Made by a program: the position numbers and the translations under genes. The notes below the pieces were generated by a model. The model did no database searches. It was not told the origin of the DNA and was given only the letters and a program-made list of their open reading frames with translations. A stretch of DNA of 37,944 nt from a virus. The stretch is from positions 1-37,944 of IMG/VR virus record IMGVR_UViG_3300017996_000011; one strand, written 5' to 3'. This document shows positions 14,680 to 22,865 of this stretch, piece after piece; the first letter of the stretch is position 1, and every line of letters begins with the position of its first letter.

Positions 14680-15224
14680 AACCCACAGTCCTGGCAGTAT
14701 TTGCATTCCTCCTGCTGTCCCTCGCCCCGGCATGGGCGCAGAACGACGGCGACCAGCTTGTCCAGGTCCCCAAGAAGTATGTCTCGGCGGAGGGCCTCAG
14801 CCACTCCCAGGCCCCCAGGGTATCGGACGAGGTCCAGAAGTGGAAGGACATCGGGCAGGGCATAGGAGTGACCTTCAGGGAGGCCCTCAATGCCGCTGTG
14901 GACACCGCTGACAAGTTCGGCACCACCAGGGTGGGCATCTTCATCATGGTCATGGTGGCATGGCGGATAGTCGGCAAGGACTTTGCCGGGATGGCTCTCG
15001 GCATACCGTTCCTGCTCGCCGGGAGTGCCCTCTTCCTCTACCTGCTGCGCAGGCTGTTCTTCGGTTACCAGGTCCCCAAGAGGGCGGGGCTGTTCACCAG
15101 GGAGTACGCGGAGCATGCGCCCTACCACTTCGAGTCGAAGGAGGCACGCATAACGGCGGCGATAGCCGTAGGCCTGGCCTACTGTATCCTTGTCCTCGCC
15201 ATGCTCATCGTCATATTCCCATGA
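14676..15224 (+). CDS. Exported/membrane protein with signal peptide, 182 aa
   Basis: The N-terminus is a clear signal peptide (MKPTVLAVFAFLLLSLAPAWAQ) with a likely cut after AWA. A polar region of about 65 residues follows. Three hydrophobic segments come after it (about 87-98, 104-122 and 157-180), so the protein probably sits in the inner membrane with its N-terminal part outside. No enzymatic motif is visible. It lies in an ATGA-linked chain between a small membrane protein and the RNA ligase. Confidence 0.75.
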   Translation: MKPTVLAVFAFLLLSLAPAWAQNDGDQLVQVPKKYVSAEGLSHSQAPRVSDEVQKWKDIGQGIGVTFREALNAAVDTADKFGTTRVGIFIMVMVAWRIVGKDFAGMALGIPFLLAGSALFLYLLRRLFFGYQVPKRAGLFTREYAEHAPYHFESKEARITAAIAVGLAYCILVLAMLIVIFP

Positions 15225-15829
15225 AGCAGTACCCTGAGATTCCCGGAAGCACGCACGCCCCCCTCGGGGTGCCGTGCATAGCCTTCGAGAAGTACGACGG
15301 CTCCAACCTCAGGTGGGAATGGTCGAGGAAGAGGGGCTGGCACAAGTTCGGCACCCGCACGCAGCTATTCGACCGTACGGACCCGCTCTACGGGCAGGCG
15401 ATACCCATATTCCTCGGCACTATGGGGGACGAGATTGCCCGCCGCTCCAACGACATAGAGCGGGGGGTCCAGAGGGTCATCTGCTTCACGGAGTTCTTCG
15501 GCCCCGGCAGCTTCGCGGGCAAGCACGTGCAGGACGAGCCCAAGGAGCTTAGGCTTATCGACATGAACCTCTACAAGCGGGGCCTGATGGACCCCCGCCT
15601 GTTCGCCAGGTCCTTCGGCGACCTCCCCTGGTGCGCCAGGGTAGTCTACCAGGGCAACCTTAACCGCCCGCTCATCGAGGACGTGAGGAAGGGCGTGTAC
15701 CCCGTATGGGAGGGGGTCGTGGCGAAGGGCGACGGCTTCATGGTCAAGATCAAGACCCTTGCCTACCTTGCCCGGCTGAAGGAGGTCTTCGGCGGCCGGG
15801 CGGAGGACTTCGGCAAGTACTGGGAGTAA
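15221..15829 (+). CDS. RNA ligase (Rnl2-like nucleotidyltransferase domain), 202 aa
   Basis: The ATG at 15221 overlaps the previous stop (ATGA). The adenylation motif EKYDGSN gives Lys24 as the expected AMP-accepting lysine. Other nucleotidyltransferase motifs follow: CFTEFFGPGSF (motif III/IIIa region), EGVVAKG (motif IV) and VKIKT (motif V). The set matches the RNA_ligase family that includes T4 Rnl2 and phage homologues. The protein is short (T4 Rnl2 is 334 residues) and seems to hold only the catalytic domain without the C-terminal helical domain. It would seal RNA nicks, perhaps undoing tRNA cleavage by host defences; that role is inferred. Confidence 0.85.
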   Translation: MKQYPEIPGSTHAPLGVPCIAFEKYDGSNLRWEWSRKRGWHKFGTRTQLFDRTDPLYGQAIPIFLGTMGDEIARRSNDIERGVQRVICFTEFFGPGSFAGKHVQDEPKELRLIDMNLYKRGLMDPRLFARSFGDLPWCARVVYQGNLNRPLIEDVRKGVYPVWEGVVAKGDGFMVKIKTLAYLARLKEVFGGRAEDFGKYWE

Positions 15830-15852
15830 CGACGAGCTAGGGAGACGGGAAC

Positions 15853-16164
15853 ATGGAGGAGACGCCGCTACAGAGGTACCTGCGCAGGCACCGGGAGATA
15901 GAGGAGAGGGGCAAGGCGTACGGGGCAGAGATATCCTCGTCCTTCCTCCAGATATCCCAGGAGCTAAGCGAGGCCCAGAGGACCTGCAAGCATGAGTTCC
16001 AGGACTTCCCCTACAAGGACTGCCGGGGGAACGTCATAGGGTCCTTCCAGAAGTGCTCCCTGTGCTCCTACGATGAGCCTGTATCACGTGGCAAGTTCAG
16101 GGACGGCCGGAGGGTGGCACCGGAGGTAGGTCCTCTTCTTCACGCAGCAGCCTCTCTGCCCTGA
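15853..16164 (+). CDS. Small protein with metal-binding Cys/His site, 103 aa
   Basis: A GGGAGACGGGAAC ribosome site precedes the ATG. The first half is helical (LQRYLRRHREIEERGK). Then CKHEF and CSLC supply a possible CxH...CxxC zinc site near 53-77. The last 20 residues overlap the convergent minus-strand gene by 68 nt and look less protein-like, so the true end may differ if the assembly has an error. No family recognised. Confidence 0.65.
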   Translation: MEETPLQRYLRRHREIEERGKAYGAEISSSFLQISQELSEAQRTCKHEFQDFPYKDCRGNVIGSFQKCSLCSYDEPVSRGKFRDGRRVAPEVGPLLHAAASLP

Positions 16165-16285
16165 GGAGCCTGCGCCTCTCCTCCAGGCTGAGGTGCTCGC
16201 AGCTATAGGCGTCCTGGCCGCACTCCAGGCATCTCCTGGCGGTCTTGACCTCGGGGCAGTCCTTTCCGTCCTTTCCTCGGCGCAT
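16097..16285 (-). CDS. Small zinc-ribbon-like protein, 62 aa
   Basis: On the minus strand a GGGGGGAGAG ribosome site precedes the ATG, 11 nt after the stop of the 555-residue gene upstream. Cysteines in CPEV..., CLECG and a later SCEH give a short metal site. The remainder is an Arg/Glu-rich helix (SLEERRRLLRAERLLREEE). It is probably the last gene of the minus-strand operon, converging on the plus-strand gene with overlapping 3' ends. Confidence 0.6.
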   Translation of the reverse strand: MRRGKDGKDCPEVKTARRCLECGQDAYSCEHLSLEERRRLLRAERLLREEEDLPPVPPSGRP

Positions 16286-16296
16286 CTCTCCCCCCC

Positions 16297-17964
16297 TTAG
16301 CTATAAGACTGCACGAAGCCGGTGACCCCGAAGGCCCTCCCTATCGGAGTGGGGGTCACTGCCGGCCCGTAGCCAGCCACGGCGGTGCTGGTTATCTCCA
16401 GCCTGACCAGCCTGGTGACCAGCGGCACGTAGACCTTCCAGTCGGCCATGGCGGCGATGCTCACGCTGTAGACGTACTGGGGGGCGGTGCCGGACAGGTC
16501 GCGCTGCGTCCCCCGGTAGGAGCGCCGGGCCTCGAATATGGTCACCCCGTCCGCCTCCATGTCCTCCCGCCTCATCACGAGGAGCTGCTGCTTGAGCAGC
16601 TCGCTCAGGTCCGAGGAGGTCTGTAGGTCGTTGGACCGCACGTCCAGGGTAAAGTCGATGTTCTCCTTGGAGCCGTATACCTCGTAGGTCTCGCACGTGT
16701 CGGGGGACACGATTATGGCCACCTGGTCCCCTACCACCACGTTGTCCCCTATCGCTACCCTGAGGCCGGGTATGAGCTGCTCGTTGGTGCGGTACTTCCT
16801 GCCCTCGACCTCCCCCCGGCCGGTCAGTATCCTTACCTCCCACAGGCACCACTCCCCTGGCAGCAGCAGCCTGGGCAGCGTTATCGTGCCGTTGCTGTCC
16901 ACCGTCGCGGAGTAGTAGTCGCCGTAGGCGGTATGGATGAACACCTGGTTTTCTGCCAGGGACTCCCCCGGCCTGACGCCTGCCTGCAATATGTCCTCCT
17001 GGTTGGTGCCGGGGACATCCAGGGGGTTGGCCTTTACCACTGTCCTGGCCGTGATGGTCATGCCCGCCGGGGTCCACGCGGACAGCTCCACCCAGTGGTT
17101 GGAGGCATACCAGGCGTAGTCCTTCCCTAGCTGAAGCTCGTACCCCGTCTGGTCAACGAGGGAGAACGACACCAGGGTGCTCATCTCCTGCGGGGGGCTG
17201 GAGCCCGGCACGGGCACCATCCCCTGGGGGATGTTCGCCACCTCGGAGCCCCCTACGGTGCTGGCGATGATGACCTGGTCAACCTCCTGCTGGTACCAGT
17301 AGTCCACCAGCGGGACCAGGGGGGCAGGGGGGGAGCCCGCGTACAGGGTAAGCCCGGAGAGGGTGGGGGTAAGAAGGTAGCCTATCCTGGGGGAGAGCAG
17401 CAGGTCCACGGGCACCATGGGGCTGCCGGTGACGGTAGGGAAGCTGCCGTCGTTCACGGCGGTCACCAGGGGGGTAGGGGGGCTTCCCCTCCCCTCCACG
17501 TAGCCGGACAGCGTGGTGCCGTCTATGCCTGGGGCCAGGTAGACCAGGGAGCCCTGGGCGTTGGTCACCTTCCCCTCCTCCCAGCGGAACTGCTCCATGG
17601 TCAGCCTTACCCTGTTGTCCCGGTCGTCCACGGAGTCTACGTTGAGGTAGTAGGTCCCGGCCACGGGGGTCTGCTTGGTACGGTCTATCTCCTGGAGCCA
17701 CTCTATGAAGGAGCCGTCATGGTGCTCAATCTTGGCGAGTATGGCCCTCCCGTACTGCTTGGTCATGAAGTAGTCGGGGGAGAGGCGGTTGCCTGCCGAG
17801 GACACGTCCCTGATGCTGACCTGCGCGTCCTTCCACTGGATGAGGTTGTTGAAGGGGGTGGTTACCTCGCCGAGCGTCTCCCTGAACCGGGGGCTGCGGC
17901 TGACGGCATCCTCTATGATGCGGCGTATGTAGGCAATCAGGTTCCCGCCCGTAAGGTCGAGCAT
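16297..17964 (-). CDS. Probable virion structural protein, 555 aa
   Basis: An AGGAGACAGCC ribosome site precedes the start. The sequence is long, beta-rich and low in cysteine, with many Pro-Gly turns and repeated short strands (YLLTPTLSGLTLYAGSPPAP; NQVFIHTAYGDYYSATV), as in tail or baseplate proteins. The N-terminus is helical (LIAYIRRIIEDAVSRSPRF). Repeated VxxSVDDRDNRVRL-type strands hint at Ig-like modules. I recognise no named family, so the call rests on composition and on being grouped with other large structural-looking genes. It may belong to the baseplate or tail-tip. Confidence 0.6.
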   Translation of the reverse strand: MLDLTGGNLIAYIRRIIEDAVSRSPRFRETLGEVTTPFNNLIQWKDAQVSIRDVSSAGNRLSPDYFMTKQYGRAILAKIEHHDGSFIEWLQEIDRTKQTPVAGTYYLNVDSVDDRDNRVRLTMEQFRWEEGKVTNAQGSLVYLAPGIDGTTLSGYVEGRGSPPTPLVTAVNDGSFPTVTGSPMVPVDLLLSPRIGYLLTPTLSGLTLYAGSPPAPLVPLVDYWYQQEVDQVIIASTVGGSEVANIPQGMVPVPGSSPPQEMSTLVSFSLVDQTGYELQLGKDYAWYASNHWVELSAWTPAGMTITARTVVKANPLDVPGTNQEDILQAGVRPGESLAENQVFIHTAYGDYYSATVDSNGTITLPRLLLPGEWCLWEVRILTGRGEVEGRKYRTNEQLIPGLRVAIGDNVVVGDQVAIIVSPDTCETYEVYGSKENIDFTLDVRSNDLQTSSDLSELLKQQLLVMRREDMEADGVTIFEARRSYRGTQRDLSGTAPQYVYSVSIAAMADWKVYVPLVTRLVRLEITSTAVAGYGPAVTPTPIGRAFGVTGFVQSYS

Positions 17965-17995
17965 GGCTGTCTCCTACTTTAGGGCTGGATAGGCG

Positions 17996-18229
17996 CTACA
18001 GGCAGGCGGCGGCATCCTGGAGCCTGCACGCGGAGATGCCGTACAGCCTGTTCATGGGCGTGTACAGCATGACTGCCACGGCCTCCTCCAGGCTCCCGAG
18101 CCTTATGGCCCTCTCAAGCGGCCGTCCGAACGTCTCGAACCCCGGGCCGACCCAGAAGGAGGGCTCCTCGCGGCCCTCGTCCGAGAACGTGACGACCCAT
18201 GGGTCCTGGTTCCTATGATGCTTTCCCAT
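17996..18229 (-). CDS. Small hypothetical protein, 77 aa
   Basis: The start overlaps the end of the upstream 54-residue gene by 17 nt, with a GGGAGAAG ribosome site. The protein has an aromatic-rich N-terminal half (DPWVVTF, PSFWVGPGFETFG) and a helical C-terminus (LEEAVAVMLYTPMNRLYG). Family unknown; it is placed between structural-type genes of the minus-strand operon. Confidence 0.65.
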   Translation of the reverse strand: MGKHHRNQDPWVVTFSDEGREEPSFWVGPGFETFGRPLERAIRLGSLEEAVAVMLYTPMNRLYGISACRLQDAAACL

Positions 18230-18377
18230 CTTCTCCCGTCTTCTTTCCGGTCCCGGTCAGCTTATGCCATAGCCACGCTGGCCCGGCCAGCACAGCGATG
18301 ATGAGCCCGGCTACCACCCCCGAGCCGTACTCCTGCTGGTCGGCCTCCTGGCCGTTGTCCTTCCTTGGGGTACCCAT
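18213..18377 (-). CDS. Small single-pass membrane protein, 54 aa
   Basis: This short gene fills the gap between two larger minus-strand genes. It reads MGTPRKDNGQEADQQEY, then a hydrophobic stretch (GVVAGLIIAVLAGPAWLW), then a basic tail (HKLTGTGKKTG). Starting 6 nt after the previous stop and overlapping the next gene, it fits operon spacing. Likely an inner-membrane peptide; function unknown. Confidence 0.6.
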   Translation of the reverse strand: MGTPRKDNGQEADQQEYGSGVVAGLIIAVLAGPAWLWHKLTGTGKKTGEDGKAS

Positions 18378-18382
18378 CGCGG

Positions 18383-20161
18383 CTACCAGCTACTACCCTG
18401 CCCTAGCCTCGTGTCGGTCACCTGGTCGATGTCGCCCACGTTCGTCTCCTTGTCCATTATCTTGACGGGCAGGGCGCTGTAGTCAACGCCGGGCGGCGGC
18501 GGCGGCACGGTCTGGGTGATAGGCTCAATCCACTGGTGGATAGAGCGCCGGATGTCCCCGATGGACACGAACCAGCTAATCCTCGGGTACCAGCGGTTCT
18601 CTATCTGTATCTTGCCTCCACCGTCGTAGTACAGGATGTTCCACTCGCTGCCGTCATGGGCCTGGAACACGGCACCGGGCAGCATGTAGGCGAAGAAAAT
18701 CTCGTCCCCCTCTATCGGCGACAGGGGGTTGGGGAGCTGCAAGGTGCCGGGGTTGGGCTTGAACTGGGCGAACGTGCTGGTGCGCACGTCGTCCGGGTCC
18801 CCCACGATGGCCTGTAGCTCCTGGTCTGGGTTCGGGTGGTCTTCCTCGCACAGCACCCTGGCCGTCTTGGCCAGGTCGGCGGTCAAATCCTTGGCTTCCA
18901 TTCCCATAGCCGTCCCTCTCTTAGTCTCGGCAACCAAGCTGCCGAGCAGGCCCACGCCTCTCTTATGGGTTGGATAGTCCCTATCCTCGCCATCCTTCCC
19001 CCCCTCCGCCTCCTGGATTCTCTCGTCCACGGCATCGTCGTCCAGCGACCTCAGGGCCCAGTTCTTGTCCTCAAGCCGTATCTCCACCACCTGGCCGGGG
19101 GACGGCCCTCCCCCCTGGGGTATCTTCCTGGGGTCCCCGTCCGTCAGGATGCACGGCAGGGCGAGCTGGAGGCGGGAGTGGCTGAAGGCGGCCACGCTCC
19201 CCCCCGTCTCCTCGAACACCTTCTTGGCCCTCTCCTGGAGCCAGTGGACTATCTTTACCGCCCGGTCGTAGAACTCCCTGTAGGGCCTGCCCCCAGGCGG
19301 GGCCTTCTCCATGCCCTGCTGGAGCGCCAGCATCTCCCCCTCGTGGTCCCGCACGTAGTCCCCGGACCACTTCCCCAGGTCCCAGGGGCGCAGGTTGGGG
19401 ATAAGGTAGAGAGCGGCCCCGGTCGCCCTTGCCACCTCCCTGGCGGTCTCGGCCGCCCTGTCCAGGTCGGACGAGTATATCTCCTTTACATCCAGGCTCT
19501 TGAACTTCTTGGCGTCCTCCTTGGCCTCCCTCTTCCCCTCCTCGTCCAGGGGGACGTTGGCCCATCCCCGGATGCGGCTGTCGAGGGAGTCCCCCGTGGT
19601 GGTGTTGTAGGGGGTATGCCCGTGCCGCCCGAAGTAGACCGTGGGCTTGCCCTCCCCGGACGCGGTCCGCCTGTGCGTGGAGAAGGCAGTCCTCCTGGCC
19701 TCCCTGATGGCCTCCTTTACCCCCCCGAGGGGGGTGCCCCCCCAGTCCATGATAACTCCCTTGCCCTCGTCGAACATATAGGCCATGTCCTCCCAGCCGG
19801 GGCCAGCGCTTGCCATGGGCCTCCACCCGTGCCAGAAGACCTCTATATCCCCAGGGGGCACGGGCCTCTCCACGAAGAACTCGCCTGCGTCCCCCCCGCT
19901 CCTGGCATCCCCCAGGCTGGGTGCCCCTACCCGCAGGATGACGGGCTGGTATGCCGGGATGGTCCCCCAGGTCTCCAGGTCGTGCCGGAATATAATCTCC
20001 CCGAAGTACCAGGCATCCTTCAGGGTGCTGGAGAAGAACACCTTGCCGAGCGAGCCTGCCCCGAGGTCCCCGCCCCAGTTCGTATCCTCCGAGGGCCTTA
20101 GCCCCTCCCTCTGGATTCCTGGGATGCGGCTGGCAGGGGTACAGTGGTATAGGTACCTCAT
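18383..20161 (-). CDS. ADP-ribosyltransferase-like / histidine phosphatase fusion protein, 592 aa
   Basis: Residues 1-110 resemble ART-fold proteins (the KptA/Tpt1 and DUF3990 style): a YHCT motif (5-8), IQREGL, then GKVFFSSTLKDAWYFGE (39-55) and a GEFFVERPVPPGDIEVF strand pair with a candidate glutamate. Such folds transfer ADP-ribose from NAD+. Residues 173-390 form a histidine phosphatase domain: RHGHT (179-183) with catalytic His180, SSDLDRAAETA with Arg235, and a later FSHSR supplying the second histidine. The remaining 200 residues are unassigned and proline-rich near the end (VPPPPPGVDY). It sits among virion-type genes, so it could be packaged and injected like T4 Alt; that is inference. 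The phosphatase call is strong, the ART call moderate. Confidence 0.8.
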   Translation of the reverse strand: MRYLYHCTPASRIPGIQREGLRPSEDTNWGGDLGAGSLGKVFFSSTLKDAWYFGEIIFRHDLETWGTIPAYQPVILRVGAPSLGDARSGGDAGEFFVERPVPPGDIEVFWHGWRPMASAGPGWEDMAYMFDEGKGVIMDWGGTPLGGVKEAIREARRTAFSTHRRTASGEGKPTVYFGRHGHTPYNTTTGDSLDSRIRGWANVPLDEEGKREAKEDAKKFKSLDVKEIYSSDLDRAAETAREVARATGAALYLIPNLRPWDLGKWSGDYVRDHEGEMLALQQGMEKAPPGGRPYREFYDRAVKIVHWLQERAKKVFEETGGSVAAFSHSRLQLALPCILTDGDPRKIPQGGGPSPGQVVEIRLEDKNWALRSLDDDAVDERIQEAEGGKDGEDRDYPTHKRGVGLLGSLVAETKRGTAMGMEAKDLTADLAKTARVLCEEDHPNPDQELQAIVGDPDDVRTSTFAQFKPNPGTLQLPNPLSPIEGDEIFFAYMLPGAVFQAHDGSEWNILYYDGGGKIQIENRWYPRISWFVSIGDIRRSIHQWIEPITQTVPPPPPGVDYSALPVKIMDKETNVGDIDQVTDTRLGQGSSW

Positions 20162-20164
20162 GCC

Positions 20165-21484
20165 CTATGCCTCTATCCTCCCGAAGGTTACCGTCCTGCC
20201 GATGGGCACCTCGACCGTGTTCTCCCAGGGCTCGCGTCCGGGCAGGGTCTCCCTGGCATCGAAGAGCGGCTCCCCGTCCCCCCTCGGGTGGTGGGGGTCG
20301 AGGCCCTGGTCGGGGTTGTCCCTTACCACAGGGTTGTAGAGCGTGGGCAGGCCCGTGTTGATGGGGATAAGGTAGCGGGTGTCGCCGGGCTTCAGCAGCT
20401 CGGTGTCGAAGTCCTGCTGGAGGAGTATCCCCCTGGGCATCTTCGAGGTTACTCCGTGGATAATCAGCCTGTCCCCGTTCCTCCTGACGATGAGGTCTCC
20501 GTCCTGCACGATGGGGGTGTTGGTCAGGTAGCTGCGGCTCTCCCTGGCTGCCTTTATGCCCCCTCCCTCGTCCAGCTCGCGCACCAGGGCGGTGTCCGGG
20601 GGCACGTACAGGATGTCGTAGGGGCCGTAGTACCCCCCCACTATCCCGACCTCGAAGCACGACTTGCAGCCATGGCGGGGGGCACCGAGGCCGGACTCCG
20701 GGCGGGTGCAGCCGCAGGGCTCCCCCCTCGTCCGCCTGAACAGGATGTAGGCCGGCTCCCCTACCTGCTCGAATATCCAGTGGTTGCGCCTTACCATCTC
20801 GGCGTACTCCCAGGTCATGCTGTCCACCTCCTGGGTGTTCACTACCCTCGTGCCGGGAGCGCCGGGCGCATGAAGCTCCCCGTGGTCCCCGACAGGCACG
20901 ATGGTATAGAACTGCCGGACCATGGAGGTATAGATGTCCACGTAGTTCTCCAGGCGCTTGTAGGTCACCTCGAACTTCTGTATCCCGGAGTAGTCCACCA
21001 CGCTGACATTCTCCGTGTAGACCTGGGCCTGGTCCGAGACCGCCCCTCCCCTCGGGAGGTCGTTGTCGGCCGGCAGGTAGACGGCATAGTCGAGGGGCAC
21101 CACGGCTATGGGGCGTACCTCCACGGTCTCGTTGGAGGGGGTAGTCAGGACGACCCTGACGTCATCGGGGCTGGTGGCCAGCTTTGGCCGTGCCGCCACG
21201 ATGTCGGAGTAGGGTGCCTCGGGGAGCCGAAACCTCCACGTGCCCATCGTCCCCCTGTCAATCCAGTCCCCCGGCCTCACCTCGTAGGTCACCTCCTCCA
21301 GGGCCGCCTGGTCCCTCCAGAAGTGCCCCTTCCATGCCCCTCCCCGGTTCAGCCTCTTCCAGTTGCTCGGGTAGTCGTGCGCCCTGTAGATATTGTACCC
21401 TTTCGTTGCCTCGGGGTCGTCTATCCACCAGAGGTCGCGGCTCCCCACATAGCTGGAGTTAAGGACGAGAATCTCGTTTACCAT
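20165..21484 (-). CDS. Probable virion structural protein with Cys cluster, 439 aa
   Basis: First gene of the minus-strand operon. The N-terminus (EILVLNSSYVGSRDLWWID, then KGYNIYRAHDYPSNW) resembles a fibronectin type III-like strand pattern. Around residues 255-280 there is a CGCTRPE...HGCKSC cluster followed by FEVGIVGGYYGPYDI, a metal-binding insertion of a kind I recall from phage structural proteins. The rest is beta-rich. Not identified as a named protein; tail or baseplate is my best guess. It ends 3 nt before the ART-phosphatase start. Confidence 0.6.
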   Translation of the reverse strand: MVNEILVLNSSYVGSRDLWWIDDPEATKGYNIYRAHDYPSNWKRLNRGGAWKGHFWRDQAALEEVTYEVRPGDWIDRGTMGTWRFRLPEAPYSDIVAARPKLATSPDDVRVVLTTPSNETVEVRPIAVVPLDYAVYLPADNDLPRGGAVSDQAQVYTENVSVVDYSGIQKFEVTYKRLENYVDIYTSMVRQFYTIVPVGDHGELHAPGAPGTRVVNTQEVDSMTWEYAEMVRRNHWIFEQVGEPAYILFRRTRGEPCGCTRPESGLGAPRHGCKSCFEVGIVGGYYGPYDILYVPPDTALVRELDEGGGIKAARESRSYLTNTPIVQDGDLIVRRNGDRLIIHGVTSKMPRGILLQQDFDTELLKPGDTRYLIPINTGLPTLYNPVVRDNPDQGLDPHHPRGDGEPLFDARETLPGREPWENTVEVPIGRTVTFGRIEA

Positions 21485-21527
21485 TGCCCCCTACTGATAA
21501 AGGGGCTGGTAGTCCTCCCGCCCGCAG

Positions 21528-21562
21528 AATCCCGCCAGAGGCGGTGTATCCTGGTGTATACT
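21528..21562 (+). promoter_or_regulatory. Phage promoter motif, copy 2
   Basis: AATCCCGCC, 7 nt, then GTGTATCCTGGTGTATACT, with TATACT starting 29 nt after the first A. It lies in the divergent gap between the minus-strand structural operon and a 71-residue plus-strand gene starting 17 nt downstream. It contains two GTGTAT units 10 bp apart, one helical turn. Confidence 0.75.
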
Positions 21563-21578
21563 GTAGGTGGAGGGCAGC

Positions 21579-21794
21579 ATGGACTTCAAAAATAACATGG
21601 TCAAGGGCATGGAAGACAACCCGATGGGCATCCCCGAGTACGAGTATACGGTAAGGGTCAGGGTCCGGGCCATCCGCCAGTCCGACGCCGACTACCTGGC
21701 GGAGGACATCGCAGAGGGCCTCGCCCGCAGCACTAAGGGCCTCAGCACGGCCTCTGTCTGCTCCGCGCAGGTCACCGAGGCCAGGAAGCTGTAA
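21579..21794 (+). CDS. Small hypothetical protein, 71 aa
   Basis: The ATG at 21579 has a GTGGAGGGCAGC ribosome site; the in-frame GTG at 21567 would sit inside it, so I reject that start. The product begins MDFKNNMVKGMEDNP and has a beta strand (YTVRVRVRAI) followed by a helix (DADYLAEDIAEGLARS). It lies immediately ahead of Ku with promoter copies on both sides, so it is probably co-regulated with Ku. Function unknown. Confidence 0.7.
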   Translation: MDFKNNMVKGMEDNPMGIPEYEYTVRVRVRAIRQSDADYLAEDIAEGLARSTKGLSTASVCSAQVTEARKL

Positions 21795-21795
21795 G

Positions 21796-21830
21796 AATCC
21801 TGCCCATATCCGTGTATCCTGATGTATACT
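21796..21830 (+). promoter_or_regulatory. Phage promoter motif, copy 3 (upstream of Ku)
   Basis: AATCCTGCC, 7 nt, then GTGTATCCTGATGTATACT, spaced exactly as in the other copies. It begins 1 nt after the stop of the previous small gene and precedes the Ku start by 22 nt, giving a very short leader (AAGCGGAGGGAAAAAAGATC). Confidence 0.8.
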
Positions 21831-21852
21831 ATAAGCGGAGGGAAAAAAGATC

Positions 21853-22857
21853 ATGGCAAAAGCAGCAAGGACCGTAGCGGATATCGCCAGCCAGCTCAGC
21901 GCTGTGCTCAAACCGCAGCCCGCCAATGCCCCCCAGGCCGCCCCCAAAGAGAAGGTCTATGTCAGCAAGGCAACATGGACCGGCACTATCTCGGTCGCCC
22001 CTGGCCTTGCCTTTAAGGCGAAGCTCTACAAGGCCACCAACGACCCCACGGAAGGCTTCAAGTCCAACATGGTACACCAGTGCTCCGCCGCCGCCAATGA
22101 CGGGACCGTGGAGTACTCGCAGCTAAAGCAGGGCAGCATGAAGTGCTCCGTGTGCGGCGTCGATGTCCCCAAGGAGAGCGTCCAGAAGGGCATCCCCAAT
22201 GGCGATGGCACCTTCACCATCATCAGCGATGACGAGAAGAAGTCCTGCATGGTCCGCTCCGAGGGCGAGATGCAGGTCCTCCGCCTTGTCCCCTCCCGCG
22301 ATGTTGACCCTATCTACTTCGACGGCGCGTCCGAGTTCCTGGGGCCCGAGAAGGGTGCCGAGAAGTTCTATGTCGGGCTGCGCAAGATGCTCGGCAAGGG
22401 CCTTGTAGCCCTCGCCGTGAACGTCCAGCGCGGGCAGGAGTACATGCTGGTCCTCCGCCCCTACGGCAAGGACGGCATCATCGCCAACTACATCCGCCGC
22501 GAGCACGAGGTCCGTGCGTGCGACAAGTTCCCCATGGTCGCCCTGAGCCAGCAGGAAGAGGGGCTCTTCTCGCAGCTAGCCGATGCCCTGACGGGCAGGT
22601 TCGACACCGAGGAGTTCCCTGACACCTACGCCAGCAACCTGCGCGGGCTTATCGTTGCCAAGCAGTCCGGCACCGCTGCCCCCGTGGTCGAGAAGCAGGC
22701 CCCCGCCGCCGTGGCGGTTGACCTGATGGCGGCCCTCCAGGCATCCATCAACGCCGCCAAGGCGAAGCAGGGCGGCCAGCCTGTCGCCGTTGCCGAGCAG
22801 CTTATCGCCGAGAAGGCCGCCGAGGCCAATACCGCTGCCAAGTTCGCTATCAACTAG
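21853..22857 (+). CDS. ku: Ku family DNA end-binding protein, 334 aa
   Basis: Prokaryotic Ku forms a ring on double-strand ends and recruits a ligase. Family features: TWTGTISVAPGLAFKAKLYKA-type start of the Ku core (41-61); His75 and Cys77 with CSVCG (98-102), a zinc-like HxC...CxxC; the segment VDPIYFDGASEFLGP (151-165); and MLVLRPYG near 198-205. The first 33 residues and the last 60 (Ala/Lys-rich) are extensions of a sort seen in bacterial Ku tails. It has its own promoter and a GGAGGG ribosome site. The next gene, 8 nt away, is a DNA ligase. Mycobacteriophages Omega and Corndog are known to carry Ku. The assignment is by motif pattern, not by search. Confidence 0.9.
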   Translation: MAKAARTVADIASQLSAVLKPQPANAPQAAPKEKVYVSKATWTGTISVAPGLAFKAKLYKATNDPTEGFKSNMVHQCSAAANDGTVEYSQLKQGSMKCSVCGVDVPKESVQKGIPNGDGTFTIISDDEKKSCMVRSEGEMQVLRLVPSRDVDPIYFDGASEFLGPEKGAEKFYVGLRKMLGKGLVALAVNVQRGQEYMLVLRPYGKDGIIANYIRREHEVRACDKFPMVALSQQEEGLFSQLADALTGRFDTEEFPDTYASNLRGLIVAKQSGTAAPVVEKQAPAAVAVDLMAALQASINAAKAKQGGQPVAVAEQLIAEKAAEANTAAKFAIN

Positions 22858-22865
22858 GAGCCGTG

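Noticed and set aside
18836-20101. Plus-strand frame of 421 codons
   Set aside because: Shadow of the ART-phosphatase fusion, which carries clear motifs on the other strand.
20288-21595. Plus-strand frame of 435 codons
   Set aside because: Shadow of the 439-residue minus-strand protein; runs through the promoter copy 2.
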